The notes under the pieces were generated by a model, which worked only from the letters and a program-made list of their open reading frames with translations, was not told the origin of the DNA and did not search any database. Source: Otatea glauca (taxonomy: Eukaryota; Streptophyta; Magnoliopsida; Poales; Poaceae). Taken from it: DNA of 64,000 nt. The stretch covers positions 71,478,382 through 71,542,381 of the forward strand of contig CM070713.1 in the NCBI GenBank assembly GCA_036346275.1. Reading direction: 5' to 3'. This document shows, piece by piece, positions 24,831-37,827 of the stretch. A program made the position numbers and the translations under genes. Each line of letters starts with the position of its first letter. The stretch's first letter is position 1.

Positions 24831-25982
24831 TTATGGATTTCTGCCCTCCCATATGGGCATGTCATCCCGATTCCCGGCGTCCCCTATGTTAATACCACCC
24901 AGGTTCCCGGATGGTCTGCGTAACGCGTCAAGAATTTGTTGCGTGGTGCGGACCTCGGCCAGCTGCTTCCCCTTGTCCCTTCCTCTTCGAGAGGAGGTAC
25001 CCTCTTGCACTTCCAGTGCGCTGGCCGTTGGCGGAGACTTGCTGAGGCACCTGCTCTGTTTCGGCTCGCACTCCACTATATGGTGCAAGAGGTGTGTGTT
25101 GGGCTTATCCTTGTACAACCGGAAGCGTGCCCTGCAGTCAATGCAGTATGCCCGTTGTGGTCGTTGAATAATACCGTAGGCGTACTCGTGGTCTGGCTTT
25201 TCTGGGCGGTAGTAGCACCACGGAGAGGGTTGCTCCTCCCAGTTATCCCATACAGGAAGTTTGAGATGTGGGTGGTACGTCTCCGGGTCCACCCAGTTGA
25301 AGTAGCCGCACCAATTATCCTCGGCCAAGGGGCACCGATAGAATCTCTAGTCCGCCAGATCAATGTGGCAGGTATCAACCACTGCCTGCAGGCCGTGTTC
25401 GCAAAAGTCAGGGCTTTCGGGTGGTCCTTGAGGAGGTTTGTCCTTTGACTTGAGCAATTTCGCAATTTTCTTTTCGAACTCTTGTATGCGATGAACTGGT
25501 TTAGAATTACTACTTTGTGAGTGAAACATGAGTATGTCGCATGACCACCGCCCTGAACTCTAGTCGATCTAAAACGGGGACATATCCTGGCGGCCTCTCC
25601 CACCGGGTGAAGTTCTCGGGCGAAGCGGGGTAGGCGTCATGGCAGTTGTACATAAATTCGTGGTCACGTCTTTTCGGCCCGTCGATTCATTGGAAGAAGC
25701 AACACCGGTCGTTGTGCTGAAAAAAGAAAGAACGATGCATGAAATGGTATCAGAACCTGTATTGTATGGACACCGATGAGGTTTACCCGGTGAGGGCCGC
25801 TGTGATGAGTGAGCATGGGCGGCCGTCTCTCCGTGGGTAGATTGCATCATCTTCGTCGGAAGGTTGCAATCGCATTTGGGTCGGGGCAACTCCGGCAGAA
25901 CTGGGGCGTCGACGCTACTGGCATCCGGGTATTCTGGGTGGGATAAGTTCTGCTTGCTGAAGAGGTGATGGTAGAACGACAT
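24831..25982 (-). pseudogene. GRF-type zinc-finger protein pseudogene, probably transposon-associated
   Basis: Reading leftward from ATG 25982: a first exon with a C-x-C pair (PKCDCNLPTK), an apparent intron (donor near 25786, acceptor CAG at 25717-25719), then CCFFQ, a stop at 25687-25689, and IDGPKRRDHEF. A second block at 25529-24831 reads DFCEHGLQAVVDTCHIDLAD, a stop at 25347-25349, then RFYRCPLAEDNWCGYFNWVD. The order Cys/His, RFYRCP, CGYFNW is that of GRF-type zinc fingers, which bind nucleic acids or occur in transposon-associated plant proteins. The TGA sits where FFQW is expected. The splice phase does not restore one clean frame. The C-terminal part (Arg/Lys-rich, unknown) is still open for 165 residues. 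Function is lost or uncertain. Confidence 0.65.
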
Positions 25983-26130
25983 CGTGCCCTAATATGTGTA
26001 GATTCAGCCGACGTTTTATGGCTGGTTTGGCGGTGTTGGATGTCTACCCCTCGGCCGGTTTTATAGTGGTCGTGAGGGGTTACTCCACACAACTACATCA
26101 CTTGTCGATTTTGATGGCCTGGCATCCTCT

Positions 26131-26304
26131 GTGAAAAGCTGCACGACGTGTCATCCATCATCAAAGCTACACGACCTGTCACCTTCTGAGAAAAGCTGCA
26201 CGACTTGTCACCCTCTGAGAAAAGCTGCACGACCTGTCACCCTCTGTCAAAAGCCGCACGACCTGTCACCCTCTGTCAAAAGCTGCAAGACCTGTTACCC
26301 TCTG
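26131..26304 (+). repeat. 29-bp minisatellite, about six units
   Basis: The unit is close to AAAGCTGCACGACCTGTCACC followed by CTCTGAGA or CTCTGTCA. Copies differ by a few substitutions. The reverse complement of the same core (GGTGACAGGTCGTGCAGC) makes the larger arrays at 56694-57185 and 60240-60350. The array lies just upstream of the minus-strand zinc-finger pseudogene. Confidence 0.85.
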
Positions 26305-26628
26305 TTGGCCTGAGATGGGTAGTGCTGTGTCGCTTGGTGGTGTGCAGAGTGTTGTCGAATCAGTTTGAGAAAGCTGATAGCAGCGTGCTGTCACATCGCG
26401 TTGCGAAGGCTGTGGTGTGCGTCGTCTAATCGTTCACTCTGAGAAAGCGTGCAGACGGACAACTCATGGGTGATTTGACATGACTATAAGCTACAATTAA
26501 AAATTTCGACAGCTTAAGAGAAGGTGACATCACTATATTACGAAGATGGCAACACATGAGTGATTTGACAAGACTAGTAGATATAATAAATTAGGAAAGA
26601 CAACTTCACAGAAAGCTGGCATCGATTT
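26305..26628. other. spacer up to the Tat-element insertion site
   Basis: No gene is visible. It ends with GATTT at 26624-26628, the left copy of the 5-bp target duplication of the composite retrotransposon. Confidence 0.6.
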
Positions 26629-27665
26629 TGTCGACGATCGGGATCGTCGACCGCAAAGAAAGAGGGTGAAAGGTGGTACGGAGGGCGAGGCCCAGAGTTC
26701 CGCTCGTTCGGGAGGTACCCTCGGCGGGCGTACTGAACAGGGGGGCCCGCACAATCAAACAGGGGACACAAGATCTATACTGGTTCGGGCCGAACGTCCC
26801 TACTCCAGTTCGGATGTCGGTACTATATTGCCTTTGATGCCGTCGGCTGCACCGCCTTTACAAATGAGAGCTAGGGGTTCCGATATGAGAGTGACGGAGC
26901 CTAGTTCGTGGGGTGTCATCCCAAGGAAGAAGAAGCCCCTCTCCAGAGGGCCCTGCCCCTCCTTATATGGTCGAAAGGGGCAGGTTACATTGGGGATTGG
27001 GAGCTGAGAGGGTGAAGGGACGCATGCCCGAAAGCCCTTGTCTTGGTGACCAGTCTTGTCTGGCCTTGCCCTACGCCGGGTTAGTAGACTCTCCGAGCAA
27101 AGCAGGTCGCTGCTTTCTCGGGAAACAGCGCACCCACTCCCTGCGATTTTGTCCGATGATGACGTTGCTATGCGTGGCCCCAGCGCTGCCTGGGGTGAGA
27201 GGACTTCCATGCTGTACGCGACTGGATGATGGGACTGAGGCTTTGACTTTGGCGACCTTCGTGTTGCCTCGGGAAGGAGCCACCTGCTTCTGTGCGGTCG
27301 CTTCAGGCGGTCGCGATTGTGGGACACGTGGTTAACGGCTAGTGGAGGACCCGATGCTCGACCCTTGGCGGAGACCGGGATCGGGCTGGTCGGAGGTCGG
27401 GGGAGCCCGGTCCGTGACGGAGGTTAAACACCCTGCTAGGTCAGGAAATAGCTCGGGGCGGTCGGCTTGGTCGGGAAAGAGCTCCTTTATGGCCTTGCAG
27501 GACCTTCAGTTGGAGCCTGGCTCGGAACAGTCCGATTGGTGCTCCGGACTGGCGGTTCGGAGACATCTCCGCCCGAGGTAGGGAATAGTCCCCCGATACT
27601 AGAGGAGGGCTGCTGAAAGCCTCCCTCCTGGGGGGGCCACGTGTCAGGGTGGCCGGTCCCCGACA
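26629..27665 (-). repeat. 3' LTR of the Tat-lineage element
   Basis: On the minus strand the LTR starts TGTCGGGGACCGGCC at 27665, a start common among grass gypsy LTRs, and ends with GTCGACA at 26629. Length is 1037 bp. A TATATAAG-type promoter motif lies at about 26962-26970 (minus strand), so U3 is roughly 27665-26970 and R/U5 the remainder. The part from 27041 to 26629 is repeated in inverted orientation at 53102-53511. Confidence 0.85.
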
Positions 27666-27682
27666 ACCAGCCCCCAAGGCTC
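27666..27682 (-). other. polypurine tract of the Tat-lineage element
   Basis: On the minus strand GAGCCTTGGGGGCTGGT immediately precedes the LTR start TGTCGGGG. This is the expected position and composition for the primer of plus-strand DNA synthesis, and it fixes the orientation of the element and the inner LTR edge. Confidence 0.75.
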
Positions 27683-28160
27683 AAGAAGCGGTCTGAGACT
27701 TCTAGGCGCTCTTGAGTCTGAGATCTTCTTGGGAAGGGATGGCTCCCCCCTTCGACCGGGCTCGAGGATTCTGGGGCTCTCCTTCAGGCCGAGAGAAGGC
27801 CTCCCAGTGGCGCACACTCGGATCCGGATATCTTGTTTCCCCAGGTGGGCTCAGAAGGCCCGGGAGCCTCGTTGATATGGAAGTTGGAGGGATGTGATCT
27901 GGCGGATGCGTGGATCGACGCGCCCGTACGGGGGTTTCGAAGGGCCCCTGGCGCCTCGGCTTCCGCCCGCCGACTACGGGTGCGCCTTTTGAGGCGATGG
28001 TGATCCGGTAGACGAGGCGTCTTTAAAAGCCAAAGGGGTCTCACACTTAAGGATTTCGCTTCCCATTACTCGTGCCCTTGCCTTCTTCTTCCTTGCCCCT
28101 CTGCGTTAACGCCTTCTAGCCTTCGTTTGCGACCTCATCCCCCCCTTTCTTCGACCTCGA
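27683..28160 (+). promoter_or_regulatory. promoter and leader region of the antisense gene
   Basis: This stretch between the polypurine tract and the antisense coding region contains a TATA-like TTTAAAAG at 28022-28029. A pyrimidine-rich leader (28075-28160) follows, ending in CTTTCTTCGACCTCGA. Before the chromovirus inserted, the leader ran straight into CCCCATGG at 45163. The original 5' leader would then have been about 110-130 nt. Promoter activity is inferred from sequence only. Confidence 0.45.
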
Positions 28161-31100
28161 TGTGAGACCCCGTTCTGAAGAACAGGAACTCCATGTGATT
28201 ACTGTGCTATTCCCTGGATCAGTAGCTAGCACTCACATGTTTACAACATTCGTATCAAAATCATACACGCAAACACACAGAAGAACATACATTACTGAAA
28301 TAATTATACAAGGTTTTGTACAAATTTTAAACCATTTAACAGCGGAATTAAAAAGCGGAAAGCCAAAAGAAACTGAAACTCCAAAAAGCCTTGCGGTTGC
28401 CCACTAAACCCTCAGGCACTGACTAGGCTACCTAGAAGAGGCTATCGTCGAAACCCCTGAGACCTGCCTGAAAGAACGCGTCGTCGTCGCAGATCACAAT
28501 CTTCTTCCTCTGAGACAGCAGATGCAAGATTGAGTACATTGGTACTCAGCAAGACTTATATTGGTTCACAGATGCAAATAAATAATTATGCAGGTTGAAC
28601 AAATGACAGGCTATGGTTATTTTGCAGTTGCATAAAACACTAAATAAATAAGCATAATAGATTGCAACATCGCATTTTAATAAAGCAATTGAAAGACAGA
28701 ATTGTAAGCAAAATATACTCGATTTCAACCCAGTCTACCCGACTGCATATAATCCCGGTGTCGATCCTTTGACACAAAAGAAGGTTGCAAAACAGTTACC
28801 AAAGTCCCAACCCATTTTGAAAACACCAAAACTCTAGCATTGGGAGGATTTTCCCCAAGTGCCCATTACCGCGGGCGCGGCTAATCGATCAGATTTTTCA
28901 CTCTGCAGAGGTGTACACTTTACCCACAAGGAATGATCAACCTCTTTCGCCAGGCCAGTTAACACACTTCCTTCGGTGTGTCGGCAAGGAGATCATACAA
29001 AGCTGTTACATTATTTAGACATGGCTTTACACCGGCCGGGCGTTAACCTCGCCTCAAGACAGAGACACACACCCAAGCCGTGGATCCACATTTATCGCAC
29101 ACACACACGTCTCTGTCCAGGGCAAGGCGTACACCGTTGCATTGGTATGTAGAAACCCCTACAGACAGGCCTGACCGGACTGTCTGTGCAAATCTCCCGC
29201 CTTCCATAGATGCAAAGCCAAGTCTAAACAACTTATTAAGCTAAGACCCGCCCATACAAGCCCTTGTGGTTGCACGGAAACATGGTTCTACAACATCCCA
29301 TTTGCTCGGTCCTTAATCGACACAGGCGATACTCCACCCTAGCTACGTGCATATCCTTTTACAACGGCTAGCGCCAAATAATCACCCGCGTCAAAACATA
29401 GTTTTGTTTGAAGGTTTTTAGCAAACTACCACCAACCAATTTCCAAGAGATTATATGACGGTTAAAAAGACTGAAAACCAACAAGCGACTAAAGCAGGAA
29501 TATTATTATGCTAGCGGTTATACCCAAAACGACATTACATATGTCTAGTTCAACTAAGGTTTACAAGGTTCACAAGTCCATACAGATTGAGGCAAACCAT
29601 AATTTACAGGATTAACTACGGTTCCAACCCAAATTAGCACTTTTAGGGGGAATTATCCGCATGCACTGTACATAAGCAAAAACAACATATAGTAGGTGAA
29701 TTATCAGGCTCAACGTGATCAAGGAGTTGCTTGCCTTGCAATTCATGTCCATAATAAAATCTGGATCTGCAGAACCACCTTCTTCTTCTTTCAACGATGT
29801 CGGTCTCTACTCGTTGCGAATAAGAAGCAAAAGAGAATATCAGCAACTTCAAATGGCAAAAGAAAGCAGACAGATAAGCAGTAAACACAAAATTCGAATC
29901 AAGCAGGCAATTGCTCTTCATGAAATATTTAAATTCAAACATCGAATTATAGATGCTAAAATTATGAGAAAAGAAAAGATTGTTTACTAGCCACTTAGGA
30001 GGATGCAACACTCAAAAAAAACAGAGCCCTCTCTGTTTTTCTCAAAAGAACCAAAAGAAAGCACTTTGAAACTTATATCATCTAGGGTTATAAACCTAAC
30101 AAGATTAATGAGTATTAACCACAGAAATTAGAGTTTGAGTCTTGAATTAGCTAGAGCATACTTTAATTATCAAATCTAACAACTTCTTTTAACCTTTAGG
30201 ATTTGGATGAAACTTGAATACTATGAATGAAAAGGCTTGGTTGAATTTTAAACTTAGCCACAAAACTGGCTAAGGAAAAGGGCTTAACCACAGCACTTAA
30301 GGTTATTGCTCTTATGAAAACTAAGTGAATTAAAGCCCTAAAACAGAATATTTTTCTGGAATCTAGTAGAACAAACTTTGGTTATCAATTCTACACTATT
30401 CTTCCAAAATTTCTTACTTGGATGAGTTATTCACACATGGTTGAAAAAGCTTGATTGTTTCAATCTTTCAACAAAACATAACAAGTAGACTTATTTCTTT
30501 AACTTGTTTTGCATACAAACCTTAACAAAATATCATTCTTTTCCCAGAATCTACTAGAATATACTTTGTGAAGTGCTTCTATACCATTTTACATTTCTTC
30601 TCATTCATATAATCCATTTTATCATATGTTGAAAAGGGCTACATGAACATGAAAACTAACTTATAACCTTTCAATTTTTCCTTTTCATTTATTACTAAAC
30701 TATTTAACATATTTTATCCATTTTCTTCCTGACATCAGGGCATGGTCTTAAAAACATTTTAAAAGTGGATTTAAGTTATTTTGAACTTGTTCAAAGCAAA
30801 TTACATTTACTTTGATTATAACTAGCATTGTTTTTCTTAAACTAACCAACTACCACATATACTTTTCTCTAAGCATTTTCATGCGAGCAACTCCCCATGA
30901 TTATAGCTAACCAGGATGAACTTTTAAACATTCAAACTTTAGTCTTTTCTTTCATTTCCCAATTTCATTTTTCATATTTAATATTCATTTTTTAGCAAAC
31001 ATGATATAATATAAAGTATCAAGGAAACATTTGGTTTATTTGGAATACTCATAGTTCAGAGATTCTACAAAACTTACTTTTCCTTAATTGGATCATCCCA

Positions 31101-33158
31101 AAATATTTTATTCTTCACACCTTAATTACACTTAAGCTTCTATTTCATTTTTCCTAAAATCACATTTTACTCATCTTTAGAAATTTTTTGTATATTCTGA
31201 AACTACAGAATTTTATACGAATTTAGAAACTTGTTTCACTCCATTTGGCCAGATGATTCAAAAGTTATGAGCATTTGAATTTGGTCGGTTTCTGAAAATC
31301 TTTCAAAAATCGAAAATACGTTTTCAATCGGAAGAAACGGCTTCTCTCACGCGCGCCAAAACTACGCTCAAACCCGAAGCCTCACTGACGTGTGGGGTCC
31401 ACCAGTCAGCGACTCAAGTCAGAGCATTTCGGGTTTTCACTCGCCGCCGGCGAACTAGCTCCGCCGCGGCCGAATGGGCACCGGTTCTAGCTTCACCGTG
31501 CCAAGACGAGTCTAGGGGTGGCGCTACTTCACCGGTAGATGGCCGGAAAGATGGTCGCCACCGCGAGGGTGCGGCGGCGCCATGACCGCGACGGCGAAAC
31601 CTCCATTAACGGCCAAATTTCCGGCGAACTAGGGCTAGGTGAGCAACAGTGGAACTAGGGGATTCGAGTTCACCTGATAGCTGGGTCGGAGATGAGCCGA
31701 AACGACCTGCCACCGTGCGCCGACCGTGAGGAAGAAAAGCGGCGGTGCTGCGGTGCTACAGGCCAGATGAAGCCAAAATGGCACTTGGTCAGTAATCCTT
31801 GGGGGCTAGAGGACCTCGAGAAGCAATCAATTCGGAGGATTGAGTAAAGGCTCACCCGATTCAACGCTTTCCCCTTTTTCGAGTTCTCCCGGCTCAACGG
31901 GGAAGATGACGCCCCTCGAGGCTCTCGGCTCGCCAAAATGGAAAGGTGAGGTGTGTAAGGGCACGGCGACGCAAGAACAAGGCTTAAAGCCAAATGAGGT
32001 TGATCGAAATCGCGGTTTTGGGCGCACTGCATCGGTCGGTGTTTTCTGTGCCGAGCGCAACGAGCAACGCAGTCGTCTCTCCGACGCGGCTCGACCAAGA
32101 CCAGCCAAGCACAGGCGTGGAGGAAGCTCTACGCAACGTGGAGGACGGCGAGCTCGACCGGACGGAAGCAGGTAAAGCCGGACGCGAAGGACGAGCGGGG
32201 ACGGCGACATCGCCTCGGCCAGGGGAGAAGAAAGAGAGAAGGGAACGCACTCGTGCGACTGACGTGTGGGACCGGGGTCCACTGGCAGTGAAACGGCTTC
32301 GCCTCAGCTGACCAGCTCGTCAGCGAGTCAACAGGGCCGGGCCCACTTGTCGATGAGATAGTTGATTTTAATGTGATTTGACTGAGCGAGATTTCTCTAG
32401 AACTCGGTTTTGTTTAAGCCTTAAACGAATCCTATATTTTCTCAAACTTTTGACTAAGTCCTACTGAGAGTCACACGTCTACTGTAAAATTTTGAGACAA
32501 AAATTCCTTTTGGGTGATTTGTTAAAATTCTGACACTGTACCCTGGTTCTAAATTTCGATTTCGGTTTTGATTTGATTACAAGTTCATTTTTTTGAATTT
32601 ATTTTGAAACTTTTGGACAGTTTCAAATCCTTATAATTGGATCACTGTAAAATTTTCAACTCAAAAACATGAGCCATTATTTTATAACAATTCTGACAAT
32701 CGTTTTCCTTACATTCTGGACCCACTGTTTTTGAATTTTTAAGAGGCTTATTTAAATTTATTTAATTACAAAATTTTACCAATGATGCATCATATCTCCA
32801 GGGATTTATATAAATTTTCTTGGCTTTTCTTGACATTAATTATTTTTCTTTCTACTTTTGATTCACTGTTTTTAGTCAAAAAGTAGATTTATATTTTATT
32901 TATCTTGACCCTAAGTTTATAAAAATTTTACTTACTGATCAAACATTTTGATCAGCTCAAATGGGACTCATGATAAAATTTTCTAAATTTTATTTTCATC
33001 TTTTTACCTTTTTCTTTGTTTTTCCCTTTTATTTAATTTTTTCGCATAGCACAAAAGTCTAAGAAATTCTAATTGGATCGAATAACATTTAGAATTTCAA
33101 AACCACTTATATTATAATTTAAACTGTTTACTTTTCACTGTTCCAATTTTCGGTCGTT
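28161..33158 (-). repeat. 3' LTR of the chromovirus (left copy)
   Basis: The outer end TGTGAGACC is intact. The inner end reads CGGTCGTT instead of the expected GGTCGTTACA, so its terminal bases are altered. The LTR is about 5 kb: an AT-rich outer part, a GC-rich island at about 31330-32350 and an AT-rich inner part. It is collinear with 40181-45157 with mainly single-base indels, plus a 12-bp segment near 33030 absent from the right copy. ORFs in the GC-rich island differ between the two LTRs and are not counted as genes. Confidence 0.9.
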
Positions 33159-33216
33159 CTGATCCACTTCTTACGTAAATCTCACTCGAGATTTTTAGAG
33201 CAAAAAGGAAAATGGT

Positions 33217-36200
33217 CTAAAAGAAATCCGGGAATTCTTCCCTAAGACGATCCTCTCGTTCCCATGTCGCTTCCTCTTCCGAATGATTACTCCATTGCAC
33301 CTTTAGCATCTTATGGGCTTTGTTTGAGTATGGCGCTCGCTTCTTCAAGAATCTTCACAGGCGCCTCGATAGGTTAAGTCAGGCTGAAGATCAAGATCTT
33401 CCAACTGAGTAAGTTCAGTCGGAATACGGAGGCACTTCTTCAGTTGCGACACATGAAAGACGTTATGCACACTGGATAACTGAGTAGGCAACTGCAACCT
33501 ATATGCCTTCTCTCCCATCTTCTCCAGGATGCAATAAGGTCCAATATACCGAGGAGCGAGCTTGCCTCGAACCTGAAATCGACGAACTCCGTGAAGAGGT
33601 GAAACTTTAAGGTATACAAAATCACCAACCTCAAAGCTCAAGTCACGTCGACGAGTGTCGGCATAACTCTTCTGGCGAGATTGAGCTTCCCTCAACCGGC
33701 TTCTGATTAAATCCACTTGCTCTTGGGCTTCATTAATCAAATCAGGACCGAAGAACTGTCTTTCACCCACCGGACCGTAAAAGTGGTGTTCGACATTTTC
33801 TTCCATAAAGGGCCTCAAAGGGTGACATCTGCAGACTAGCTTGGAAGTCGTTGTTGTAAGAAAATTACGCAAATGCGAGGCACTTCTCCCAATTGGTGCT
33901 ATAAGACAAAGACACAGGCTCGCAACATATCTTCAAGGGCGATTTGTTCTTTGATCGCCCATCATTCTGTGGATGGTAGGCGAACTAAAGTTCAACTTGG
34001 TTCCCAAAGAACTTGTGCGATTGTTCCTTAAATGAGATGTGAATTGAGATCCACGGTCGACACAATCGTCTTTGGGACACCATGCAAGCGCACAATATTT
34101 GAAACATAGAGTTCTGCCAGCTTAACTGTAGAATCTCTAGTCTTGACAGGGATGAAATGAGCTACCTTCGTCAGCCTATCAACAATAACCCAAATAGAAT
34201 CACTCCCCTTTTGGGTTCGAGGAAGACCAGTAATGAAGTCCATACTGATATCATCCCACTTCCATTCTGGAATTTGCAATGGCTGAAGAAGTCCAGCTGG
34301 ACGCTGATGTTCAGCCTTAACTCGTTGACATACGTCACACTTTGCGACATATTCAGCGACGTCTTTCTTCATACCGGGCCACCAATATTCTTTCTTAAGG
34401 TCCTGGTACATCTTTGTACTACCAGGATGAATAGATAATGGTGACTCATGAATTTCTGCCAAAATCAGCTTCTTGATCTCCGGATCATTCGGCACATATA
34501 TTCGAGTTCCTCTCATGATTATCCCATCAGAGCTTTCCAAGAACTCAGAATCCGTGCCTTCTTTCAACTGATTCCGAATCTCAACAACTGCTTCATCTTT
34601 ATCTTGTGCGACTTTAATTTGATCTTTCAGAGTGGGTCGCAATCGCAGAGCGCCACATAACCATTTTCAATTAAATTGATTGAGCTTCTGAAATTCGCGA
34701 ACTAACTCCGACTGATTTGAACCCAACATGCAATAAAGCTTGCGGCTAAGAGCATCGGCCACAACATTGGCTTTGCCAGGATGGTAGTGAATGCCGAGAT
34801 CATAGTCTTTGATTAGCTCTAGCCATCTTCTCTGTCTCAGATTCAAATCTGGCTGAGTAAAGAAATATTTGAGACTCTTGTGGTCAGTGTAAATCTCTGT
34901 TCTATTTCCAATGAGATAGTGCCGCCAGATTTTAAGGCGTGCACCATTGCGGCTAGCTCTAGGTCATGTGTGGGATAATTCTGCTCATGAGGACGGAGCT
35001 GTCGGGAAGCATAAGCTACAACCCTACCCTCTTGCATCAACACACAACCCAGGCCGTGAAGCGACGCATCACAGTATACTTCAAAACTCTTATGAATATC
35101 TGGCAAGATGAGCACCGGAGCAGAGGTTAATTTTTCCTTCAATTTCTGGAAACTTTCCTCACAACCAGGAGTCCACTCAAACTTCTTTTCCTTTTTCAGA
35201 AGCTGAGTCAGCGGCTTAGCAATCTTAGAGAAGTTTTCAATGAACCGGCGATAATAACCGGCGAAGCCTAGAAAACTCCGAATCTTTGGCACTGATTGCG
35301 GCCTTTCCCAAGCCAATACTGCTTCTACTTTACTTGGGTCAACAGCTACTCCACCTTCAGACAAAACATGCCCCAGAAAAGCGACTTCCTTCAGCCAAAA
35401 CTCACACTTCTCAAACTTGGCATACAATTTGTTGGCCCGAAGCTTACTAAGGACCAAGCGCAAATGTCGCCTATGTTCTTCCTCACTCTTGGAATAAATG
35501 AGGATATCATCAATAAAGACCACCACAAATTTATCTAAATACTCCATAAAGACTTTGTTCATCAGGTTCATAAAACTTGCTGGAGCATTTGTCACCAACG
35601 ACATCACGGTATATTCATATAAACCGTAGTAGCAGCGTAGTGAGGGCGGTCTTGAGAATGTCCGAGGGTCTGATTTTTAATTGAAAGTACCCCAATTTTA
35701 AATCTACCTTGAGAAGACTTGCGCCCATTCAAGCGATCAAGCAGATCATCTATCCGGGAAGCGGATACTTATTCTTAATAGTCACTTCATTTAAGGCACG
35801 ATAGTCCACGCACATACGCAGGCTATCGTCCTTCTTTTTCACAAAAAGAACCGGACTCCCAGGCGAAGAACTGGGACGAATAAACCCCTTATCAAGCTGT
35901 TCTTTAAGTTGCCTTTTCAATTCTACCAATTCATTTGGAGGCATCCGATATGGTCGTTTTGATATCGGTGCAGTTCCCGGCACCAAATCAATCACAAACT
36001 CCATATCGCGATCCGGAGGCACTCCGCAATTCAAACAGAAAAACATCCGGGAATTCACTAACAACTGCCACTTCTTTTAAACTAGAAACAGATGCAGAAT
36101 ACCAGACTGTTTGAGGTGTTGAACTTTCAGTACTTGAGGTAAATTCTACATGCACCCCCTCTTGATTTTCAAGGGTTATGGATCGCTTAGCACAATCTAT

Positions 36201-36500
36201 GCAACCCTTACTTTTAGCTAACCAATCCATGCCTAGAATCACATCCAAACCAGATGTTTCTATTATGATGAGATCAGCATAAAACATAACCCCATTGATC
36301 TCTATGCCAACCCCAGAACAGAAACTAGCAGTTCTAATAGTAGCTCCAGGTGATTACACAATCATATGAACAGGCAAAAGAGAGACTTCCAAATTATGTT
36401 GTTCAGAAAACTTCTTCGAGATGAAAGAATGAGAAGCTCCGGAATCGAATAAAACCAAGGTAGGAATGGATTGCACGGGAAACATACCAAGCACGACATC
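33217..36500 (-). pseudogene. chromovirus pol: protease, reverse transcriptase, RNase H, integrase, chromodomain (frameshifted)
   Basis: In sense order: protease with active-site DSGASH near 36440 and an in-frame TAA at 36354-36356; RT with PPDRDMEFVIDL, KKKDDSLRMCVDYRALN and the catalytic FIDDILIYS near 35500; RNase H with CDASLHGLGCVL near 35060; integrase with H-H-C-C (HPGSTKMY to CDVCQRVK) and the first core Asp in MDFITGLP. A one-base loss near 34050 destroys the second core Asp context (expected SDRG). The DNA-binding C-terminal part carries GKLAPRYIGPYCI, and a chromodomain remnant ends at TAG 33217-33219. Further frameshifts occur near 36040, 35680 and 33350. The family makes cDNA and inserts it; the chromodomain is thought to target heterochromatin. 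This copy cannot encode the full protein as read. Confidence 0.9.
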
Positions 36501-36639
36501 TGGCGCGTCTTGCGCCTCCTCAGTCATCACATGGTGAAGACGTCCAACATTACCACCTTGAGTGGGTGGTGGAGCCGATCCCTGGGCTTGCCGCTTTGCC
36601 CCATCTTGTGAGCGGCCCCGAGCTTGAGGTCGTTGTCCG

Positions 36640-37803
36640 CCTTCTTCTTAGGACAAGCGTTGGCGTAGTGCCCACGCTTCGTTACAATGAAAACAAGTAA
36701 CATTAGCGGCTCGCTTCGAACAACAAAGCGGCCGATCTAGGTTCTTTGTCCTCGACGGATCGGTTGTGATGATCGCCATTGAACAACGCGGGGAGTCTGT
36801 CTCTGAACCCGCTGGGCTTGGCGCTGGACCCTTTGGGCCTGAATCGGTGGTGGTCGACGAACATTAGTCGACTGCCACCCTGACGATCTAGACGATCCAG
36901 CTCCAGAAGAACTACGCGCAAGCCACTTGCGCTTTCGGCTCTCCAGCACATTGCGGCTGCCGTGTTCCACCCTCACCGCCTTATCCACGAGGGTTTGGAA
37001 ATCATTGATGTCTTGGGCAATCAAGGCCCACTTAATCTCTTCATTTGATTTTCCCGAAACCTCTCAATTCTTCTTGCTTCATCAGCTACTTCATAAGTGG
37101 CATATCTGGACAGCTGGTTGAAGCGATGCAGGTATTCCATCACCGTCATTGACCCTGCTTCAGTCCGAAATTCCGCTTTTCACCTCAATCACACTAAGCT
37201 GGAATGTGAGTGCGGCGGAAAGCAGCTCTGAACTCAGGCCATAAGACTACTCGACCTTCAGGCAGCACCGCTTGGTAGTTCTCCCACCAAACTGCTGCGG
37301 TCCCTTGCAGCTGATAGGAGGCATACAAGACCTTTTCCCTATCGTCACATCACAAGAATGTCCAACTTGCTCTCCACAGCTCTCAGCCAGTCATCAGCAT
37401 CGAGAGGCTCGGCAGTAGGGGAGAACACTGGTGGTTGTGTCCTTAGGAATTCACCCAACTTAGACACCTGAGGTGCTCCACCATTCCCTCCGCGAACCAC
37501 ATTCTGAGGCGCCGTATTCTGGGCTATCTGTTGTAGCAGCAGGGCATTCGCCTGTCTTCCTTGTTCAATCATAGCCAGAACTTGCGCCATTGTGGGCGGT
37601 TGCGGCAACTGATCCTCCGGAATATTCCCCTGAGCAGGCGGCGGATCCGGAACATCATGACGAGCAGCTCTTGAAGAAGAGGCCCGTGTGGTAGGGTGTT
37701 GAGGATTCGGTTGGGCTGGCGTGGAAATATTCGCTCTAGGATCATGAGCGTCCTGAGCCGCGCCAGACCCCAAAATTTGACTAAGGGATCTTGTCGACCT
37801 CAT
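36640..37803 (-). pseudogene. chromovirus gag with zinc knuckle (frameshifted)
   Basis: The likely start is Met at 37803 (MRSTRSLSQILGSG), followed by a Pro/Gln-rich N-terminus. Then come the conserved DADDWLRAVESKL, a frameshift near 37345, and the core gag segment with AVWWENYQAVLP and EFRAAFRRTHIP (37180-37300). Downstream are VEHGSRNVLESRKRKW near 36940 and a CCHC knuckle (TCFHC, then GHYANACP) near 36650-36700, with an extra residue or indel between the Cys and His pairs. Gag forms the particle and packages RNA. Several frames must be combined to read it, so it is broken as sequenced. Confidence 0.85.
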
Positions 37804-37827
37804 CCTGCAATTACAATCTTTTAGCAT